In this document: positions 55,987-64,000 of the stretch, piece after piece | Position numbering within the stretch: the stretch's first letter is position 1 | How the letters are laid out: each line of letters starts with the position of its first letter | Assembly (NCBI GenBank): GCA_026989355.1 | Contig: JALSJM010000001.1 | Span: forward strand, 1-64,000 | From: Paracoccaceae bacterium | GTDB taxonomy: Bacteria; Pseudomonadota; Alphaproteobacteria; Rhodobacterales; Rhodobacteraceae | Length of the DNA: 64,000 nucleotides | Reading direction: 5' to 3' | Made by a program: the position numbers and the translations under genes | Notes under the pieces: generated by a model | Database searches by the model: none | What the model saw: only the letters and a program-made list of their open reading frames with translations | Told to the model about the DNA's origin: nothing

Positions 55987-57513
55987 TCATTTCTTTCTCC
56001 CCCTGCCCAGCCCCTTGCCGAGGCCGGAAAGCCCCGGGGGCAGGGCCGCACCGCCGCCAAGGCCGGGCAGGCCGCTGCCCATCTTTCTGGTTGCCTCTTC
56101 CAGGGCCTGCGGATCCATGCCTTTCGCCCCGCCATCAAGCCCTACGGGCATGCCGCCCCCCTTGCCGAACATCTGGCCAAGCGCACCCTTGAGCAGTCCT
56201 CGTTTGCCCATCTTTCCCATCTTCTTCATCATGTCGGCCATCTGGCGGTGCATCTTCAGCAGCTTGTTGAGATCCGACACCTCAAGCCCTGCACCCCGGG
56301 CAATGCGTTTCTTGCGGCTGGCCTGAAGGATCTGCGGGTTGGCACGTTCCTTCTTCGTCATCGAGTCGATGAGAGCGATCTGGCGGCGCAGCAGGGTATC
56401 GTCAAAGCCCGCTTCCTGCGCCTGTTTCGACATCTTCTTCATGCCGGGCATCATGCCCATGATGCCTTCCATGCCGCCCATCTTCAGCATCTGTTCAAGC
56501 TGCATTCTCAGATCGTTCATGTTGAAGCGGCCCTTCTGGAAGCGCTTCATCATGCGTTCGGCCTGCTCGGCCTCGATGGTTTCCTGCGCTTTCTGAACCA
56601 GCGCCACGATGTCGCCCATGCCAAGGATGCGGCTGGCGATGCGTTCGGGCTCGAATTCATCCAGATCATCGAGCTTCTCGCCAATGCCGACAAACTTGAT
56701 CGGCTTGCCGGTTACGGCGCGCATCGAAAGGGCGGCGCCGCCGCGCCCGTCGCCGTCCATCCGGGTCAGGACAACGCCCGAGATGCCCACCTTGTCGTCG
56801 AATTCCCGGGCCACCTCCACGGCTACCTGACCGGTAAGCCCATCGACAACGAGAAGCGTTTCGCGCGGGCTGGCCACATCGCGCACCGCCTGCACCTCGT
56901 CCATCAGCACTTCATCGATATGCAGCCGCCCGGCGGTATCGAGCAGATAGACATCATAGCCCCCCATGGTGGCCTGCTGTTTCGCGCGCCTGGCGATCTC
57001 TACCGCCGACTGGCCTTCGACGATCGGCAGCGTGTCCACCCCGATCTGGCGGCCGAGGATTGCAAGCTGCTCCTGTGCGGCGGGACGATAGACATCAAGC
57101 GAGGCCATCAGCACCTTCTTGCCCTGCTTTTCCTTCAGCCGCCTGGCAAGCTTGGCGGTGGTTGTTGTCTTGCCGCCGCCCTGAAGGCCTACCATCAGGA
57201 TCGGGGCCGGCGGGTTGTCCACCTTCAGGTGTCCGGCTTCGGCACCGTCGCCAGACAGCACACGCACCAGTTCGTCGTGCACGATCTTCACCACCTGCTG
57301 GCCGGGGGTGACCGATTTCGTTACCGCCTGGCCGGTAGCCTTCTCCTGCACGCTTTTCACGAAATTCCGCGCCACGGGCAGCGAAACATCCGCCTCGAGC
57401 AGCGCCACCCGCACTTCACGCAGGGCGGTTTTCACATCGTCTTCGGAAAGCGCACCTTGTTTGGTGAGCCGGTCGAAGACACCGGAAAGCCGTTCGGACA
57501 GATTTTCAAACAT
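55987..57513 (-). CDS. ffh: Signal recognition particle protein Ffh
   Basis: A 508-residue SRP54 GTPase that targets membrane proteins with 4.5S RNA. N domain 1-85, then the GTPase domain with GLQGGGKTTT (109-118), DTAGRL and TRMDGDGRGG. The C-terminal M domain (about 330-435) is Met-rich and carries GMMPGMKKMS. A Gly/Met/Lys-rich tail follows. ATG 57513 after AAAGGTG is preferred over the in-frame ATG 57534 that lies before that site. First gene of the operon to rpmE. Confidence 0.95.
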   Translation of the reverse strand: MFENLSERLSGVFDRLTKQGALSEDDVKTALREVRVALLEADVSLPVARNFVKSVQEKATGQAVTKSVTPGQQVVKIVHDELVRVLSGDGAEAGHLKVDNPPAPILMVGLQGGGKTTTTAKLARRLKEKQGKKVLMASLDVYRPAAQEQLAILGRQIGVDTLPIVEGQSAVEIARRAKQQATMGGYDVYLLDTAGRLHIDEVLMDEVQAVRDVASPRETLLVVDGLTGQVAVEVAREFDDKVGISGVVLTRMDGDGRGGAALSMRAVTGKPIKFVGIGEKLDDLDEFEPERIASRILGMGDIVALVQKAQETIEAEQAERMMKRFQKGRFNMNDLRMQLEQMLKMGGMEGIMGMMPGMKKMSKQAQEAGFDDTLLRRQIALIDSMTKKERANPQILQASRKKRIARGAGLEVSDLNKLLKMHRQMADMMKKMGKMGKRGLLKGALGQMFGKGGGMPVGLDGGAKGMDPQALEEATRKMGSGLPGLGGGAALPPGLSGLGKGLGRGRKK

Positions 57514-57665
57514 GCGCAAGGCACCTTTCGCCATGTTCCAATGCCCCGGAGTGCGGGGCGGAAGCCCAAAGCGGAAACGCACCAGTGGGCGCAACGCGCT
57601 GACTGGTGGCGATCCCCGCCTGCAACAGGGGACCGGAAGCGGTGAAACTCCCGGAATTCGGTGCC

Positions 57666-57694
57666 CGTTTAGGGGGGGGATGCCCCGAAGTCAA
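57666..57694 (-). promoter_or_regulatory. ffh operon promoter
   Basis: On the minus strand TTGACT (57694-57689), a 17-base spacer and TAAACG (57671-57666), about 150 bases before ffh. It drives the run from ffh to rpmE. The gap 57514-57832 contains this promoter and the divergent lysR promoter, and no gene. Confidence 0.65.
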
Positions 57695-57749
57695 GGGCGG
57701 CGGACAGCACGGCAGCCCTTGTGATTGTCGTGGCGTGCCGATCGTGCCC

Positions 57750-57779
57750 TTGTATTTCTCAACGCTGCCGGGGTATTTG
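57750..57779 (+). promoter_or_regulatory. Candidate promoter of the lysR-type gene
   Basis: TTGTAT (57750-57755), an 18-base spacer and TATTTG (57774-57779), about 55 bases before the LysR-type gene. Confidence 0.35.
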
Positions 57780-57832
57780 GGCAATAAGTGTTTATTTTTG
57801 CACAAACCGGCAGAGATTACGCGAGGAGCCGG

Positions 57833-58750
57833 ATGGATAGCTGGGACGAAATCCGCACCGCCTATCATGTGGCCCGGGCCGGCACCGTCAGTGGAGCGGC
57901 GGCCGAGATGGGGGTGCATCATGCCACGGTGATCCGCCATATCGATGCGCTCGAGGCGCGCCTTGGCACCCGGCTGTTTCAGCGCCATGCGCGCGGCTAT
58001 ACCCCCACCGAGGCCGGGTTTGACCTGCTGCAGGTGGCCACAGCCACCGACGAGCAGTTTGCTCAGCTTGCCAACCGGATCAAGGGGCAGGGCGAAACGG
58101 TTGGCGGTGATCTGGTGGTAACATCCCTGCCGCGGTTTTCGCCGGTTCTGGCACCGATTCTGGCGCGCTTCCAGGGTCTCTATCCCGATCTCGTGGTGCG
58201 CTATCTGGCAGGCAGCCGGCTGTTTCGCCTGGAATATGGCGAGGCCCATGTGGCGATCCGTGCCGGGGCCCCGCCCGAACAGCCAGACAATGTGGTGCAG
58301 AAATTCGTGAGCGAACAGATCGCGCTTTACGGCGCCAGGGTTTATGTGAAGAAACACGGCATGCCCCGAAGCGAAGCCGAGCTCGTCAGGCATCGTTTCG
58401 TGGGATACAATACGAAAGATACCCGCGCGCCCTATGATCGGTGGCTCCAGGCACATCTGCCCGAAAGCGCCATCACCTTCCGGGTGTCGGATCATCGCAC
58501 ATTGCTTGATGCGGTGCTGGCGGGGGCGGGGCTGGGCTTTCTGACCACGGCACAGGCGGAACGCCATGCCGATCTTGTGGAAATCCTGCCGCCCCGGTCC
58601 GAGTGGGCTTCGCAGCTGTGGCTGGTGACGCATGTGGATCTGCATCGCACGGTGAAGGTGCAAAGTTTCCTGCGGTTCCTGAAAGAGGAAATGCGCCGTT
58701 GCGGCATGCTCGGCCCGAAGAAGGGCAGTGACGGGGATACGGCCGGATGA
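57833..58750 (+). CDS. LysR-family transcriptional regulator
   Basis: A 305-residue regulator. Residues 1-60 form the winged helix-turn-helix (GTVSGAAAEMGVHHATVIRHIDALEARLGTRLF, in part). The LysR substrate-binding domain follows at about 90-295. ATG 57833 after GAGGAG is the family start. Its stop overlaps the start of the EamA permease gene (ATGA). Since the permease is cotranscribed, the regulator may act on it or on a distant gene. Inducer unknown. Confidence 0.9.
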   Translation: MDSWDEIRTAYHVARAGTVSGAAAEMGVHHATVIRHIDALEARLGTRLFQRHARGYTPTEAGFDLLQVATATDEQFAQLANRIKGQGETVGGDLVVTSLPRFSPVLAPILARFQGLYPDLVVRYLAGSRLFRLEYGEAHVAIRAGAPPEQPDNVVQKFVSEQIALYGARVYVKKHGMPRSEAELVRHRFVGYNTKDTRAPYDRWLQAHLPESAITFRVSDHRTLLDAVLAGAGLGFLTTAQAERHADLVEILPPRSEWASQLWLVTHVDLHRTVKVQSFLRFLKEEMRRCGMLGPKKGSDGDTAG

Positions 58751-59637
58751 AAGGACTGGGCGAATCGGCGCGCGGGCATCTGGCCATGCTGCTGTTTTCG
58801 GTGCTGGTGGCAGGGTCGTTCAGTCTGGGCGCGATGGCGGCCAACCTTATTGCGCCGGCAGCCCTCAATGCGCTGCGCTTCCTGATCGCCGGGGCGGTGA
58901 TCGGGCTTGTCGCCTGGCAGAGTGGCAAGCTTGAGCGAAAGGCCTTTTCCGCCCCCTGGCGATATCTTCTGCTGGGCGGCGTTTTTGCAGCCTATTTCGT
59001 TCTGATGTTCGAAGGACTGAAAACGGCGCCGCCGGTTTCGGCGGCAGCAGTCTTTACCCTGACCCCGGTGATGTCGGCCGGTTTCGGCTGGCTGCTGCTG
59101 CGCCAGATCACAACGCCGAGAATCGCTCTGGCGCTGGTGGTGGGGGCAACAGGCGCGCTCTGGGTGATCTTCCGGGCCGACCTGGCGGCGCTTCTGGCTT
59201 TTCGCATCGGAACGGGCGAGGCAATCTATTTTCTGGGCTGTGTGGCCCATGCGCTTTATACGCCTCTTGTGCGCCGCCTGAACCGGGGTGAACCGGCGGT
59301 GGTATTCAGTTTCGGCATGATGGTGGCGGGATTTCTCATGCTTGCGGTCTGGGGCTGGAACGATATCCGCGCTACCGACTGGGCTGCCCTGCCGCCGATC
59401 GTGTGGCTGACCATCGCCTATGTATCGCTGGCTGCCAGCGCCATGACATTCGTGCTGTTGCAGTATGCCACCCTGCGTCTGCCAGCGGCCAAGGTAATGG
59501 CCTATACCTACCTGGTGCCAAGCTGGGTAATCCTGTGGGAGATCGCGCTGGGCCACGGTCTGCCGCGCGGGCTGGTTCTGGTAGGGGTGGGGCTTACTGC
59601 CATGGCGCTGTGGCTGCTGCTCGAGGAAGAAACCTGA
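58747..59637 (+). CDS. EamA-family (DMT) permease
   Basis: A 296-residue membrane protein with ten predicted helices in two EamA halves (about 10-140 and 150-290). It is a different member from the permease at 13027. Helix 1 region has HLAMLLFSVLVAGSFSLG. Coupled to the LysR gene by ATGA. Such pairs often export metabolites or amino acids; the substrate is unknown. No clear terminator before the convergent tRNA-Ala gene. Confidence 0.88.
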   Translation: MKGLGESARGHLAMLLFSVLVAGSFSLGAMAANLIAPAALNALRFLIAGAVIGLVAWQSGKLERKAFSAPWRYLLLGGVFAAYFVLMFEGLKTAPPVSAAAVFTLTPVMSAGFGWLLLRQITTPRIALALVVGATGALWVIFRADLAALLAFRIGTGEAIYFLGCVAHALYTPLVRRLNRGEPAVVFSFGMMVAGFLMLAVWGWNDIRATDWAALPPIVWLTIAYVSLAASAMTFVLLQYATLRLPAAKVMAYTYLVPSWVILWEIALGHGLPRGLVLVGVGLTAMALWLLLEEET

Positions 59638-59713
59638 ACCGCAGATGTGGGTGCCCGGTGTCTTGTCCGGGTATCATCGTGTATCGGTTGGGGGGCGGTC
59701 GGCCATGTCGGGG

Positions 59714-59789
<76 letters not shown>

Positions 59790-59811
59790 GCTGCGATGCT
59801 GCCGCGCCCGC

Positions 59812-59840
59812 TATGTAGGCAAGGGCGCAAGGCAGTTCAA
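59812..59840 (-). promoter_or_regulatory. Promoter of tRNA-Ala
   Basis: On the minus strand TTGAAC (59840-59835), a 17-base spacer and TACATA (59817-59812), 22 bases before the tRNA 5' end. Confidence 0.6.
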
Positions 59841-59864
59841 GCGAAAAATATCTGGTGTGGAAAT

Positions 59865-60197
59865 TCAGCTTTCGTCGTCGCTTGTCGGCACGTCGGCGAT
59901 TTCTTCCAGCGGCACATCGGCCACGACATCGTCTTCGTCTTCCAGGACATCATCGGCGATATCGACATCACCGATCGGATCGTCTTCCAGAATCACTTCC
60001 GCATCATCGACGACTGCTTCCGCCGGCTTGGCGGCGGTGTCTTCCTTGTCGGCAACCATCACGCGTGATTTTCTGGGATCGTCGATCTTTACTTCTTCGC
60101 CGGTATAGGGGCTGATGACCGGGTTTCTGTTCAGATCGTAGAAACGCTTGCCGGTGGTTGGGCAAACGCGTTTTACACCCCATTCTTCCTTGGGCAT
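59865..60197 (-). CDS. FYDLN-acid family protein (TIGR02300 type)
   Basis: A 110-residue protein whose first 50 residues carry the family signature: MPKEEWGVKRVCPTTGKRFYD then LN, and PVISPYTGEEV. The remainder (about 60-110) is strongly acidic and low in complexity (Asp/Glu/Val). Function unknown, found across Alphaproteobacteria. ATG 60197 after AAGGGAAAA was chosen; an in-frame GTG five codons earlier lies in that site. The tRNA-Ala promoter lies close to the end of this gene. Confidence 0.85.
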   Translation of the reverse strand: MPKEEWGVKRVCPTTGKRFYDLNRNPVISPYTGEEVKIDDPRKSRVMVADKEDTAAKPAEAVVDDAEVILEDDPIGDVDIADDVLEDEDDVVADVPLEEIADVPTSDDES

Positions 60198-60408
60198 GAA
60201 TTTTCCCTTCACTCAGTTCGCCGTTTTTCGAGAGTCGCCGCCAACTGCCACAAGAGGGGCAGGCTGTCAAAGCCTTTTGCGTCGGCTCAGTATCCGGGCA
60301 GGGGCGGAGCGCGGGGCGAAAAACCGCATGCCTGATGTCCGGTTGAAGGCTATGATGGCCGTGATCAGGAAGCAACCCGACAGCAAACCACGGGCAAGAG
60401 GCCGGGCA

Positions 60409-61104
60409 ATGGGGCAGATCATTCTGAAAGGGGAGCCGGACGTTCCGGTTGTTCTGCGGCGTTCGAGGCGGGCGCGACGGATCAGTCTGCGGGTTTCGGG
60501 GCTTGACGGCCGGGTTACGGTAACCCTGCCCCTTCGCGCGCCGCAGCACGAAGCCGAATCCTTTGTTCGCGAAAAGGAAAGCTGGATCAGGGCAAACATG
60601 GCCCGGGCCCCTGAACCGCTGCGTCCGGCTGTCGGAGGACACATCCTGTGGCAAGGGAGGGAAATCGGAATTCGGGTGGGCGGGGGGCGTTTTGCCCGGA
60701 TCGAGGCTGGTGTCTTGCTGGTGCCACCCGATCCGGTGAGCCTGCCGGCCCGGGTAGCAGCCCTGATGAAACAGGTCGCGCGCGAAAGGCTGACGGAAGC
60801 CGCCGATCGGCATGCGGAAAGGCTGGGTTGCCGTTTCTCGCGGATCAGCCTGCGCGATCCACGGTCGCGCTGGGGATCGTGCTCTTCGGAGGGCAACCTG
60901 ATGTTTTCCTGGCGGCTGATCATGGCACCGCCCGAGGTGCTTGAATACGTGGCAGCGCATGAGGTAGCGCATCTGCTGGAAATGAACCATTCGCCGGCCT
61001 ATTGGCGTATCGTTGCGGGGATCTGCCCCGATTACAAGCAGCACAGACGCTGGTTGCGTGAAAACGGCCGCTTTTTGCACCGGTATCGGTTCGGAAATGG
61101 CTGA
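60409..61104 (+). CDS. YgjP/M48-like metal-dependent hydrolase (DUF45)
   Basis: A 231-residue putative zinc metallopeptidase-like protein. The HEVAH motif is H184, E185 and H188, with H194 after it (HLLEMNHSP). RWGSCSS at 155-161 is a hallmark of the YgjP/DUF45 family, as is the end YWRIVAGICPDYKQHRRWLR. Biochemical role not established. The start is uncertain: ATG 60409 has only a weak GAGG; ATG 60352 and 60328 are alternatives. It is divergent from the FYDLN gene, with 211 bases between. Confidence 0.85.
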   Translation: MGQIILKGEPDVPVVLRRSRRARRISLRVSGLDGRVTVTLPLRAPQHEAESFVREKESWIRANMARAPEPLRPAVGGHILWQGREIGIRVGGGRFARIEAGVLLVPPDPVSLPARVAALMKQVARERLTEAADRHAERLGCRFSRISLRDPRSRWGSCSSEGNLMFSWRLIMAPPEVLEYVAAHEVAHLLEMNHSPAYWRIVAGICPDYKQHRRWLRENGRFLHRYRFGNG

Positions 61105-61140
61105 GCCGATACCGGTCTGCCTGTCATCGGACCAGAAAGA

Positions 61141-61169
61141 TTGACGTGCCGGCATTTTGTGATCACAAT
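61141..61169 (+). promoter_or_regulatory. gntR promoter with overlapping palindromic operator
   Basis: TTGACG (61141-61146), a 17-base spacer and CACAAT (61164-61169). The 12-base perfect palindrome TTGTGATCACAA (61157-61168) covers the end of the spacer and the -10. It has the GntR-type form T-G-T...A-C-A. Only six bases separate the -10 from the ATG at 61176, so the transcript would begin at or next to the start codon. Self-repression is likely. Confidence 0.6.
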
Positions 61170-61175
61170 CAGGGC

Positions 61176-61829
61176 ATGACCAACCGGAAACCTTCGCAAA
61201 GCCGCTCTCCAGAGGCGGCGCATGAGCAACTCTATCGCACCTTGCGCAGCCGGATCATGTATGGCGAACTCCCGCCGGGAGAATCGCTTACGCTGCGTGG
61301 ACTTGGCCGCGAATTCGGCGTCAGCATGACACCGGCACGCGAGGCTGTGCGCCGGCTTGTGGCGGAAGGCGCACTGACGCTTTCGGCCTCGGGCCGAATT
61401 TCGACACCGGAACTGTCGAGCGAGCGGATCGAGGAGCTTGCCTGTCTGCGTGCGCTGCTTGAACCCGAGCTTTCAAGCCGTGCCTTGCCGCGTGCGCATG
61501 CCGCACTGATCGAGCGGCTGCAGCTGATCAACCAGTCGCTTTCCGAAGCAGTGAACCGGCAGGATTCGGTGGGATATCTGCGCAGCAATCTTGAATTCCA
61601 CCGCACGCTCTATCTGCGTGCGCAGGCACCGGCCATGTTGGCGATGGTTGAAACGGTATGGTTGCAGATGGGGCCGAGCATGCGCCTGCTCTACAGCCGT
61701 CTGCAACGCCGAGAAGCACCGCGCCACCACCGGATGATTCTTGCTGCCCTGCGGGCCGGTGACGAACCCGGCCTGCGGCTTGCGGTGCGGGCCGATGTCA
61801 CGCGGGGGCTCAGGATGCTGGCAAGCTGA
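61176..61829 (+). CDS. GntR-family (FCD-type) transcriptional regulator
   Basis: A 217-residue regulator. The N-terminal winged helix (about 15-75) contains YRTLRSRIMYGELPPGESL, SMTPAREAVRRL and a recognition helix pattern of GntR. An FCD-like all-helical ligand domain follows (about 85-210), with FHRTLY and HHRMILAAL histidines. In the third metal-ligand position (AVRADVTRG) there is an Asp where the family usually has His. ATG 61176 has no Shine-Dalgarno site, consistent with a leaderless message; a GTG at 61146 lies inside the promoter. Regulated gene unknown. Confidence 0.88.
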   Translation: MTNRKPSQSRSPEAAHEQLYRTLRSRIMYGELPPGESLTLRGLGREFGVSMTPAREAVRRLVAEGALTLSASGRISTPELSSERIEELACLRALLEPELSSRALPRAHAALIERLQLINQSLSEAVNRQDSVGYLRSNLEFHRTLYLRAQAPAMLAMVETVWLQMGPSMRLLYSRLQRREAPRHHRMILAALRAGDEPGLRLAVRADVTRGLRMLAS

Positions 61830-61834
61830 GGTGG

Positions 61835-63085
61835 TTAACTTCCGGGGCGGTCGCTGTCCGGCTTGCGGTGGCGCGGTGTCAGAAGCCAGGGGCCGACATG
61901 CAGGACAAACAGGGCAAAGGCCGCGATCCAGGCCAGGCCCGAGGCGGTTATGGCCCAGCCGGCCCCGGGCAGGACCGCCCCGGAAAGGCGGAAGCCAAGG
62001 CTTGCACCCAGCAAGAGCATCATGCCGTTGATTGCGGGTGTGGCCACCAGCGCGCGCCCGGTATGACCAAGGCTCGCCCGTGTCATCACCGAAAGCGTCA
62101 TGCCGCCGACGGAGCCGATTCCGAAAGCATGCAGCGCGGCTATGCGCAGCGCCGGATCACCGCCGGCTGCGGCCAGAGCCATCAACGCAAGGGCCAGAGG
62201 AATGGTGGCATGAAAGGCATGCAGGATCAGAAGCAGCGGGTTGGGCCAGCAGCGCTCGGGAGCCCAGCGAGCCTGACGCCAGAGGTGCAGAAGTGCCAGC
62301 AGGGTGAAAGGCAGGGCCAGTTCCGGGGCCGTTCCAAGGATCACCCATGCGGCAAGCCCGAGTGCAGACAGCCCCAGCACGGCACCATCCAGCCGGCCGA
62401 ACGGCACCGGCAGACGCCCCTGCCCCTGCCGCACCAGCCAGTTGCGGGTGAAGCTTGGCGTTATGCGCCCGCCGATCAGCATGATCAGCATGAGGATGGC
62501 GGCAAATCCAAGCCGCACCGGGCCATCGCCCTTACCACCTGTCAGCATTTCGGCGTGGAACCAGATGTTGCCGGCGCCAAATATTGCCACCGGCACCAGC
62601 ACCTTGAGATTGCGCCAGTTTCTGCCGGCAATGATTTCGCGTCCGATCAGTGCGAACAGGAATGGCAGGAAAGCGGCATCGATCAGCACTGCAAGCGGAA
62701 CAGGCAGGGGAACAAGCAGTGCGATGCGTCCTGCGATCCAGAGCAGGAACAGTGCCGCCAGCGGAACGCCGGTAACAGGCAGGCGGCCGGTCCAGTTCGG
62801 AACGGCGGTGAACAGGAAACCGGCGATTGCCGCCGAAGCATAGCCGAACAGCATTTCATGACGGTGCCAGTCAACCGGGGCAAGATACACGGGCAATGTG
62901 CCGCCGCTCTGAAGGAGGTGCAGCCACAGCGCAACGGCAATGGCGGCAAACAGTGTGGCGCCCAGGAAAAACGGCCGGAAGCCGTGTGAAAGGAACGCCG
63001 GCCCCCGCCAGGTGCGTTCTTGCCGGCCGCCATGCTGCCTGAGACGGGGCTCTGGTGCCTTCGTCTCGGCCGCCGTTTCAGGCAT
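61835..63085 (-). CDS. nnrS: NnrS-family heme/copper membrane protein
   Basis: A 416-residue protein with about twelve hydrophobic helices. NnrS proteins protect against nitric-oxide stress and bind heme and copper. The family's [45 protein letters not shown] and [20 protein letters not shown] are present (each in order). ATG 63085 follows GACGGAGCG and is preferred over an earlier ATG at 63151. It overlaps the end of the lpd gene by 8 bases, so it is translated as part of that operon. It ends 5 bases from the convergent gntR. Confidence 0.9.
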   Translation of the reverse strand: MPETAAETKAPEPRLRQHGGRQERTWRGPAFLSHGFRPFFLGATLFAAIAVALWLHLLQSGGTLPVYLAPVDWHRHEMLFGYASAAIAGFLFTAVPNWTGRLPVTGVPLAALFLLWIAGRIALLVPLPVPLAVLIDAAFLPFLFALIGREIIAGRNWRNLKVLVPVAIFGAGNIWFHAEMLTGGKGDGPVRLGFAAILMLIMLIGGRITPSFTRNWLVRQGQGRLPVPFGRLDGAVLGLSALGLAAWVILGTAPELALPFTLLALLHLWRQARWAPERCWPNPLLLILHAFHATIPLALALMALAAAGGDPALRIAALHAFGIGSVGGMTLSVMTRASLGHTGRALVATPAINGMMLLLGASLGFRLSGAVLPGAGWAITASGLAWIAAFALFVLHVGPWLLTPRHRKPDSDRPGS

Positions 63086-64000
63086 GGATCGCTCCGTCAC
63101 CACAGGCCAGCGCTGCCTCGCGCATGGCCTCGGAAACGGTGGGATGGGCATGGCAGGTCAGGGCAATATCCTCGGCCGAAGCGCCAAATTCCATGGCGAC
63201 GCAGATTTCATGAATGATTTCCCCTGCATTGGGGCCGATGACATGGGCGCCGAGGATGCGGTCGGTTTCAGCATCGGCAAGGATCTTGACGAAGCCCTCG
63301 CCGGCAAACATTGCCTTGGCACGAGCATTTCCCATGAAGGGGAACCTGCCCACCCTGAAGGTGCGCCCCCCGGCCTTGAGCTGTTCTTCCGTCTGACCGA
63401 CGCTGGCCACCTCGGGCGCGGTATAGATCACGCTGGGGATCACCCCGTAATTCACATGGCCCGTGCGCCCGGCGATCACCTCGGCCACGGCCATGCCTTC
63501 GTCTTCGGCCTTGTGGGCCAGCATGGGGCCTTCGATCACGTCGCCGATGGCATGGATGCCGGGGATGCTGGTGCGCCAGTGCTCGTCGGTGACGATCTGG
63601 CCACGCTCGGTCAGGGCAAGCCCGAGTTGCTCGAGGCCGAGGCCCTCGGTGAAGGGCCTGCGGCCGGTTGCAAGCAAGATCACATCGGCGTCGATCCGGT
63701 GTTCGCTTTCGTCCTTGCGCAAGCGATAGGTCAGCTTGGCCTTGGTCTTCAGCGCTTCCGTTTCCTGCACGGCGGCCCCGAGAACGAATTTCATTCCCTG
63801 TTTTTTCAGGCTGCGTATCAGCGCCTTGGCCAGTTCGCCATCAAGGCCGGGCGTGATGCGGTCGAGATATTCGATCACGGTGACTTCCGAGCCAAGGCGG
63901 GCATAGACCGAGCCAAGCTCCAGCCCGATCACCCCGGCGCCGATCACCACCATCGATCTCGGGATCTTCGGCAGCGAAAGCGCGCCGGTCGAGGTGACAA
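63078..64000 (-). CDS. lpd: Dihydrolipoamide dehydrogenase (E3), 3' portion, cut by window edge
   Basis: The C-terminal roughly 307 residues of an E3 flavoenzyme that reoxidises dihydrolipoamide in 2-oxoacid dehydrogenase complexes. The frame is open to the window end. It contains [22 protein letters not shown] (NAD-binding part), [20 protein letters not shown] and the catalytic ending HAHPTVSE with its His-Glu pair. The N-terminal FAD domain with the redox cysteines lies outside the window. Upstream genes are unseen, so the complex it serves (pyruvate or 2-oxoglutarate) cannot be decided. Confidence 0.94.
   Translation of the reverse strand, partial: VTSTGALSLPKIPRSMVVIGAGVIGLELGSVYARLGSEVTVIEYLDRITPGLDGELAKALIRSLKKQGMKFVLGAAVQETEALKTKAKLTYRLRKDESEHRIDADVILLATGRRPFTEGLGLEQLGLALTERGQIVTDEHWRTSIPGIHAIGDVIEGPMLAHKAEDEGMAVAEVIAGRTGHVNYGVIPSVIYTAPEVASVGQTEEQLKAGGRTFRVGRFPFMGNARAKAMFAGEGFVKILADAETDRILGAHVIGPNAGEIIHEICVAMEFGASAEDIALTCHAHPTVSEAMREAALACGDGAIHA

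Overview
This is a GC-rich alphaproteobacterial chromosome segment, most likely from Rhodobacterales or a close relative. The placement rests on gene content and protein features: a BztABCD-type glutamate/aspartate ABC transporter, the division-positioning ATPase MipZ, the F1 assembly chaperone ATP12, a FYDLN-acid protein, a DUF3775 protein, a cysteine-less L31, and S16 with a long acidic/Ala tail. There is no rRNA, CRISPR array, insertion sequence or prophage gene. Most of the window is core informational machinery.

Positions 1-12,940 hold the end of one tuf copy, tRNA-Trp(CCA), secE, nusG, rplK-rplA-rplJ-rplL and rpoB-rpoC, closed by a strong terminator. After a lone EamA-type permease (13,027), positions 13,954-32,950 hold the fused str, S10, spc and alpha clusters: rpsL-rpsG-fusA-tuf-rpsJ-rplCDWB-rpsS-rplV-rpsC-rplP-rpmC-rpsQ-rplNXE-rpsNH-rplFR-rpsE-rpmD-rplO-secY-adk-rpsMK-rpoA-rplQ. 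They start at a TTGACA-type promoter and end at a hairpin-plus-T terminator. Several gaps between genes carry strong hairpins without a T run (before rplJ, rpoB, rpsJ, rplB, secY and rpsM), which are candidate control or processing points.

Positions 32,970-41,750 hold a small codon-atypical ORF on the minus strand, then a plus-strand housekeeping group (rarA, fluC, an rluC-type pseudouridine synthase, atp12), then bztABCD. Positions 41,749-46,908 are mostly minus strand: a SixA-like phosphatase, a sterol-desaturase-family protein, argB, an EAL phosphodiesterase, yidD, rnpA and rpmH. An SDR oxidoreductase lies on the plus strand, divergent from argB. Positions 47,091-50,821 carry a plus-strand trio (TVP38-type membrane protein, flavin disulfide-reductase-like protein, orphan sensor kinase) and tRNA-Arg(ACG).

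Positions 50,945-57,513 are minus strand: a DUF3775 protein, mipZ, and the operon ffh - chorismate mutase - rpsP - bluB - rimM - trmD - rplS - rpmE. The cobalamin lower-ligand gene bluB lies inside the classic rpsP-rimM-trmD-rplS cluster. Positions 57,666-64,000 contain a LysR/EamA pair, tRNA-Ala(GGC), a FYDLN protein, a YgjP-type metalloprotease-like protein, a GntR regulator whose mRNA looks leaderless and self-repressed, nnrS, and the 3' part of a dihydrolipoamide dehydrogenase gene that runs off the window.

No wholly new multi-gene system was seen. The best leads are the leaderless GntR promoter, the bluB insertion, the atypical 58-aa ORF downstream of rplQ, the structured rplJ leader, and the TVP38/oxidoreductase/kinase trio.
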